This document shows positions 60,771 to 64,000 of a stretch of DNA of 64,000 nucleotides, piece by piece. Numbering within the stretch: position 1 is the first letter of the stretch; each line of letters starts with the position of its first letter. A program made the position numbers and the translations under genes. The stretch spans positions 38,448 through 102,447 of the forward strand of contig NZ_FQVI01000015.1 of NCBI RefSeq assembly GCF_900129135.1. The letters are read 5' to 3'. The notes beneath the pieces are model-generated. The model saw only the letters and a list, made by a program, of their open reading frames with translations, was not told the DNA's origin and made no database searches. Source of the stretch: Lactonifactor longoviformis DSM 17459 (GTDB lineage Bacteria > Bacillota > Clostridia > Lachnospirales > Lachnospiraceae).

Positions 60771-63185
60771 ATGAAGCGTAAGAAACTATTACTGTACGGA
60801 CTGGTTGTCAGTCTTACTTTCTCAGCTATATCACCGGTTTACGGAGAGGTTCCAGGGAAAGCAGAAGAACAGACAGCGTCCGGGGAAGAGCCTTCGCTTT
60901 CGGAAGAAATATCCGGAGAGGAGGATAATGCAGCTGGGGACGGGGAATCCTCCCCCGCGCCTCATGATTCACAGGAAAAAGAAGCCTCTGAGGAAACCAT
61001 CGGCGGAGAATTTCAGGCAGAATCCAAGACTGCTGCAGAGGCGCCGAAAGCCCCTCCCCAGGAGGTGGTACCTCCCGATGAGGATGCGCAGACAACCAAA
61101 AAAGGATGGGCAGAGGAAGATGGTATCTGGTACTTTTACCGGGAGGACGGGACCAAAGCCACCGGCTGGCTCACCGAAGGCAGTCTGCGGTATTATCTGC
61201 AGGAAGACGGGAGTCTGAGTCTTGGGCTTACAAAGATAGATCAAACACTTTATTATTTTGATCCCATAAAGGGACATCTGCGGACCGACAGCAGCAGCTG
61301 GCATATCTTTGAGGGGGAATGGTATTACCTTCAGTCCGGCGTTTCTGTGACAGACTGGAAATTTATTGGCAGCCACTGGTATTATTTCTACAGCGACGGA
61401 AAAATGGCTGTGGGAAAATTAGAACTGGGCGGTTCTCTCTATTTTTTTAACAAGGACGGGAGTATGGCCGTGGGATGGTTTCTGGATACAGACGGCAGCT
61501 GGTATTACCTGAATGCCAATGGGACTGCCAAAACGGGCTGGCTTCAGTTGGGCAAGACCTGGTATTACCTTAACAGCAGCGGTCAGATGGCTGTAGGCAA
61601 GGCAGTTGTAGGCAATACCACATACCTATTTAAAGACAATGGAGCCATGCTATCCGGAGGGTGGCATCTTTTCCAGGGAGTCTGGTATTATCTCCGGCCG
61701 GACGGCGGTGCCGCCACAGGCTGGCAGAAGATTGGAAATACCTGGTATTATCTTTCCGACAGGGGAGAGATGGCCACGGGCTGGGTTAAATCCGGCACTC
61801 ACTGGTATTACCTAAAAGCGGACGGAAGTATGGCCACGGGCTGGCTTTTGGACGGGAAGTACTGGTATTATCTCAACGGCAGCGGGGCTATGCAGACCGG
61901 ATGGTTCCGGCAGGGGAAAGCCTGGTATTATCTTAACGGCAGCGGTATGATGCAGACCGGCTGGGTTCAGGTTGGCAATACCTGGTACTATTTTAACAGC
62001 AGCGGACTAATGCAGACCGGCTGGCTGAAGCTTGGCAGCACCTGGTATTATCTCGACGGCAGCGGGGCTATGCAGACCGGCTGGCTGAAGCTTGGCAGTA
62101 CCTGGTATTATTTAAACGGCAGCGGGGCCATGCAGACCGGATGGTTTCTGGACGGCAAGACCTGGTATTATTTAAACGGCAGCGGGGCTATGCAGACCGG
62201 ATGGATTAAGTCAGGCGCTGACCTGTATTATCTTGACAGCAGCGGGGCTATGAAAACGGATTGGATAAAGCTTGAAGGGATCTGGTATTATCTGACTCCC
62301 AACGGATCCGCCCAGACCGGAAAAGCTGTAGTTTCCGGAAAGAATTATACGTTTAAAGAGAACGGAGCCATGGTGACAGGGTGGTATGCAGAGGATGGAA
62401 CCTGGTATTATTACGACAGCGACGGGCAGATAGTGACGGGCTGGCTTCTTCTGGGCAAGACTTGGTATTATTTAAAAGAGGACGGAAAGATGGCCACCGG
62501 CTGGCTGAAGCTTGGCAGTACATGGTATTATTTAAACGGCAGCGGCGCTATGGCTACGGGCTGGCTGAAGCTTGGCAGTACCTGGTATTATTTAAACGGC
62601 AGCGGCGCTATGCAGACCGGATGGCAGACCATTGGAAAATATAAATATTACTTTTACGCCTCCGGTGCTATGGCTTCCGGGTGCTGGGTTGACGACTGCT
62701 ACCTTACAAGCTCCGGCGCTATGGCTGTGAAACAGTGGATCGGAGATAAGTACGTGGGAGCAGACGGCCATTATGTATCCTCCGTTATGCTTTGGCCCTG
62801 CCCGGCGTACACAAGGGTGTCCAGTGATTTTGGGTACAGGGACAAGCCAACCAGCGGCGCAAGTTCATATCACCAGGGCGTCGATTTGGCTGCCCCTAAA
62901 AATTCACTGATTTTGGCTGCTGCAAGTGGAACGATCGTAAATGCTTCTTCTCACTATCAGATGGGAAATTATGTAGAAATTGATCACGGAAACGGATTAC
63001 ATACAATCTATATGCACATGGAGAGCCGGGCTTCCAGCGCGAAAAAAGGAACTAAGGTTTCAGCTGGTGACGTCATTGGATACGTAGGGCAGACGGGAGT
63101 GGCCACCGGGTATCATCTTCATTTTGGCGTCAGTGTAAACGGAACCTACGTTTCGCCATGGAATTATATTCCAGATCCCCGCTAA
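60771..63185 (+). CDS. Secreted M23 endopeptidase with wall-binding repeats
   Basis: A protein of 804 residues. It has a signal peptide (residues 1-26, KRKKLLLYGLVVSLTFSAISPVYG), an acidic low-complexity stretch (27-115), about 25 GW-type wall-binding repeats (115-660; GWLKLGSTWYYL and variants), and a C-terminal M23 lysostaphin-like domain (677-804) with zinc ligands H701/D705 (HQGVD) and H782-x-H784 (HLHF). It likely cuts peptidoglycan cross-bridges or stems during growth or division. The repeats are more diverged than in the M6 protease at 9.3 kb but share the same core. The order signal-repeats-enzyme puts the catalytic part distal. Confidence 0.94.
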   Translation: MKRKKLLLYGLVVSLTFSAISPVYGEVPGKAEEQTASGEEPSLSEEISGEEDNAAGDGESSPAPHDSQEKEASEETIGGEFQAESKTAAEAPKAPPQEVVPPDEDAQTTKKGWAEEDGIWYFYREDGTKATGWLTEGSLRYYLQEDGSLSLGLTKIDQTLYYFDPIKGHLRTDSSSWHIFEGEWYYLQSGVSVTDWKFIGSHWYYFYSDGKMAVGKLELGGSLYFFNKDGSMAVGWFLDTDGSWYYLNANGTAKTGWLQLGKTWYYLNSSGQMAVGKAVVGNTTYLFKDNGAMLSGGWHLFQGVWYYLRPDGGAATGWQKIGNTWYYLSDRGEMATGWVKSGTHWYYLKADGSMATGWLLDGKYWYYLNGSGAMQTGWFRQGKAWYYLNGSGMMQTGWVQVGNTWYYFNSSGLMQTGWLKLGSTWYYLDGSGAMQTGWLKLGSTWYYLNGSGAMQTGWFLDGKTWYYLNGSGAMQTGWIKSGADLYYLDSSGAMKTDWIKLEGIWYYLTPNGSAQTGKAVVSGKNYTFKENGAMVTGWYAEDGTWYYYDSDGQIVTGWLLLGKTWYYLKEDGKMATGWLKLGSTWYYLNGSGAMATGWLKLGSTWYYLNGSGAMQTGWQTIGKYKYYFYASGAMASGCWVDDCYLTSSGAMAVKQWIGDKYVGADGHYVSSVMLWPCPAYTRVSSDFGYRDKPTSGASSYHQGVDLAAPKNSLILAAASGTIVNASSHYQMGNYVEIDHGNGLHTIYMHMESRASSAKKGTKVSAGDVIGYVGQTGVATGYHLHFGVSVNGTYVSPWNYIPDPR
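61113..62700 (+). repeat. About 25 wall-binding repeats (20-residue units)
   Basis: In-frame 60-bp units of variable identity, most alike between 62020 and 62160 and between 62500 and 62640, where blocks such as GGCTGGCTGAAGCTTGG repeat. This is the coding repeat domain of the M23 enzyme and not an intergenic array. Some units are longer where a degenerate module (GKAVV-type) interrupts them. Confidence 0.85.
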
Positions 63186-63226
63186 TGGCTTGTATGTATG
63201 TCAGTCAGAGAAAGGAGGGCAGTCTG

Positions 63227-63685
63227 ATGAACAGCATTGATTTGAGAAATGAAATATGGGACTATACCCGATCCATCACCGGATATATGGGAAAGCTTTT
63301 TAAGCCTATCATTGACGATACAGGGCTGACTATGATTCAGATCCGGATCCTTCTGGAACTCCATCATACGGAAGAGCAGACGGTGGGCACTATCGGCAAG
63401 ACCATCGGACTGGCCAGCGGCAATGCCTCGTCCATGTGCAAACGGCTGGAAAAGGACGGATATATTGCCCGCTGCAGAGACACGCTGGATGAACGTGTGG
63501 TAAAGCTTACCCTGACGGCCTCCGGCATCCGCATGGTTCGGGAAATCGAGCAGGCTGTCTCTGAAAAGTATGACCCGTACATTCAGCAGCAGCCTCAGGA
63601 GGAACTGAGAGAAATTCGATGCGGTATGGAGAAATTGCTGCATCTGCTTCAGTGCCTGTGTGAATTAACACCGGAAGACGATTAA
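63227..63685 (+). CDS. MarR-family transcriptional regulator
   Basis: A winged-helix regulator of 152 residues. The recognition region TVGTIGKTIGLASGNASSMCKRLEKDGYI and the wing DTLDERVVKLTLTASG are typical. ATG 63227 has AAAGGAGG upstream, whereas a longer frame overlaps the M23 gene. Its target is unknown; the preceding wall hydrolase and the following insertion sequence do not identify it. A terminator follows. Confidence 0.92.
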   Translation: MNSIDLRNEIWDYTRSITGYMGKLFKPIIDDTGLTMIQIRILLELHHTEEQTVGTIGKTIGLASGNASSMCKRLEKDGYIARCRDTLDERVVKLTLTASGIRMVREIEQAVSEKYDPYIQQQPQEELREIRCGMEKLLHLLQCLCELTPEDD

Positions 63686-63721
63686 TGTTTAAAAGAGGCT
63701 GTGAAAAAACAGTCCGAATAA

Positions 63722-63768
63722 AAAAAGAGGATTTTCAATACACTTTAGTGGTTGAAAATCCTCTTTTT
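63722..63768 (+). terminator. 17-bp hairpin before the transposase
   Basis: AAAAAGAGGATTTTCAA (63722-63738) pairs perfectly with 63752-63768, ending in TTTTT. It ends marR transcription and may also shield the transposase from read-through, as is common in IS elements. Confidence 0.85.
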
Positions 63769-63787
63769 GTGGTAAAATTTATCTGCT

Positions 63788-64000
63788 ATGAAAAACAATA
63801 CCACAACTTATTCTATACCAAAACAAGGCACTTTGCCAATGTTTATTTCAGATTTTCTTGATATTTGTGACCCTGTTTTAACTTTTGACAAATTCATGGA
63901 GGGAATTGATCTAACTAAGTATCTCGACAAACTGCCGGCGCGTGAGACCGGACGGGTCAGATATAATCCTGTCAACATGTTAAAAACAGTTCTTTTCGGG
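63788..64000 (+). CDS. IS1182-family transposase (N-terminal part, runs off the window)
   Basis: Seventy-one codons are open to the window edge, without a stop. The sequence MKNNTTTYSIPKQGTLPMF, then FDKFMEGIDLTKYLDKLP and RYNPVNMLKTVLFG, is the N-terminal region of IS1182/IS5-like DDE transposases (the DUF772 segment starts at 'RYNPVNMLK'). The DDE catalytic residues lie outside the window. No clear Shine-Dalgarno site is visible. Confidence 0.8.
   Translation, partial: MKNNTTTYSIPKQGTLPMFISDFLDICDPVLTFDKFMEGIDLTKYLDKLPARETGRVRYNPVNMLKTVLFG

Larger units (their letters stand above)
63694..64000 (+). mobile_element. Left part of an IS1182-type insertion sequence
   Basis: The region begins near AGAGGCTGTGAAAAAACAG (63694-63712), which looks like a terminal inverted repeat, then a long hairpin, then the start of a transposase. 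The right end lies beyond the window. The exact left boundary is inferred. Confidence 0.65.

Noticed and set aside
1..64000. Phage-defence or biosynthetic island
   Set aside because: Apart from the single glycosyltransferase locus and one IS, the genes are housekeeping or small accessory units; no nuclease, toxin-antitoxin, NRPS or PKS genes were seen.

Overview
The window reads as a chromosomal segment of a spore-forming, anaerobic Firmicute, most likely a gut Lachnospiraceae. The reasons are strong Shine-Dalgarno sites, frequent TTG and GTG starts, an NfnAB-type transhydrogenase, sporulation genes (yqfC, yqfD, a BofC-like protein), a clostridial mreBCD-mrdA-minDE-rodA cluster, and several families common in Lachnospiraceae (DUF4003, DUF6179/DUF6323, GW-type wall-binding repeats). 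No tRNA, rRNA or CRISPR array was seen, and no gene-free stretch exceeds 300 bases.

Region by region: 1-2.2 kb, the end of an nfnAB operon, a hairpin/direct-repeat element, and rlmH. 2.2-9.2 kb, accessory regulators and stress genes: an AraC regulator, a VOC protein, a PadR/DUF1700/DUF4097 envelope module, an iron-sulfur L-serine dehydratase and a DUF4003 protein. 9.2-16.8 kb, a secreted M6 metalloprotease with wall-binding repeats, a Na/Pi cotransporter, and a divergent pair made of a HTH-AbrB regulator plus UGT-type glycosyltransferase facing a MerR/GyrI-like regulator. 16.9-19.6 kb, an orphan NuoE-like protein, the DUF6323/DUF6179 pair and a TRIC-type channel. 19.8-25.2 kb, DUF2284, then yqfC-yqfD-phoH-ybeY, a DUF3048 lipoprotein and a BofC-like protein. 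25.2-28.2 kb, proline synthesis (proB, proA) with a DUF896 gene and 5-formyl-THF cyclo-ligase between them. 28.3-40.5 kb, an M14 peptidase, then miaB-mutS-mutL-miaA, a PLP lyase and two flavoproteins. 40.5-50.3 kb, radC and the cell-shape/division cluster mreB-mreC-mreD-mrdA-minD-minE-rodA, ending in methylglyoxal synthase and a D-Ala-D-Ala carboxypeptidase. 50.3-57.3 kb, a small P-loop protein, a DUF378 protein, then hlyD-like-yggS-sepF-ylmH-aroB-lspA-rluD family. 57.4-63.7 kb, a cytidylate-kinase-like protein, a TtcA-like enzyme, an AI-2E family permease, dtd, a large M23 endopeptidase with about 25 wall-binding repeats and a MarR regulator. The window ends inside the left part of an IS1182-type insertion sequence.

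Most of the window is ordinary core genome with tight, often overlapping operons. No complete new defence or biosynthetic system was found. The items most worth a second look are: a ~250-residue insertion in PBP2; a divergent MreB with an altered phosphate-2 motif; mgsA coupled to rodA; start sites enclosed by inverted repeats (24653-24708 and 28177-28283); the structured leader of the orphan NuoE-like gene; the divergent regulator/glycosyltransferase locus with a 19-bp-spacer MerR promoter; a possible small-ATPase orphan at 50.4 kb; and the homogenised 60-bp repeats of the M6 protease. Starts were moved from the longest possible ORF to the codon best placed behind a Shine-Dalgarno sequence wherever one was visible.
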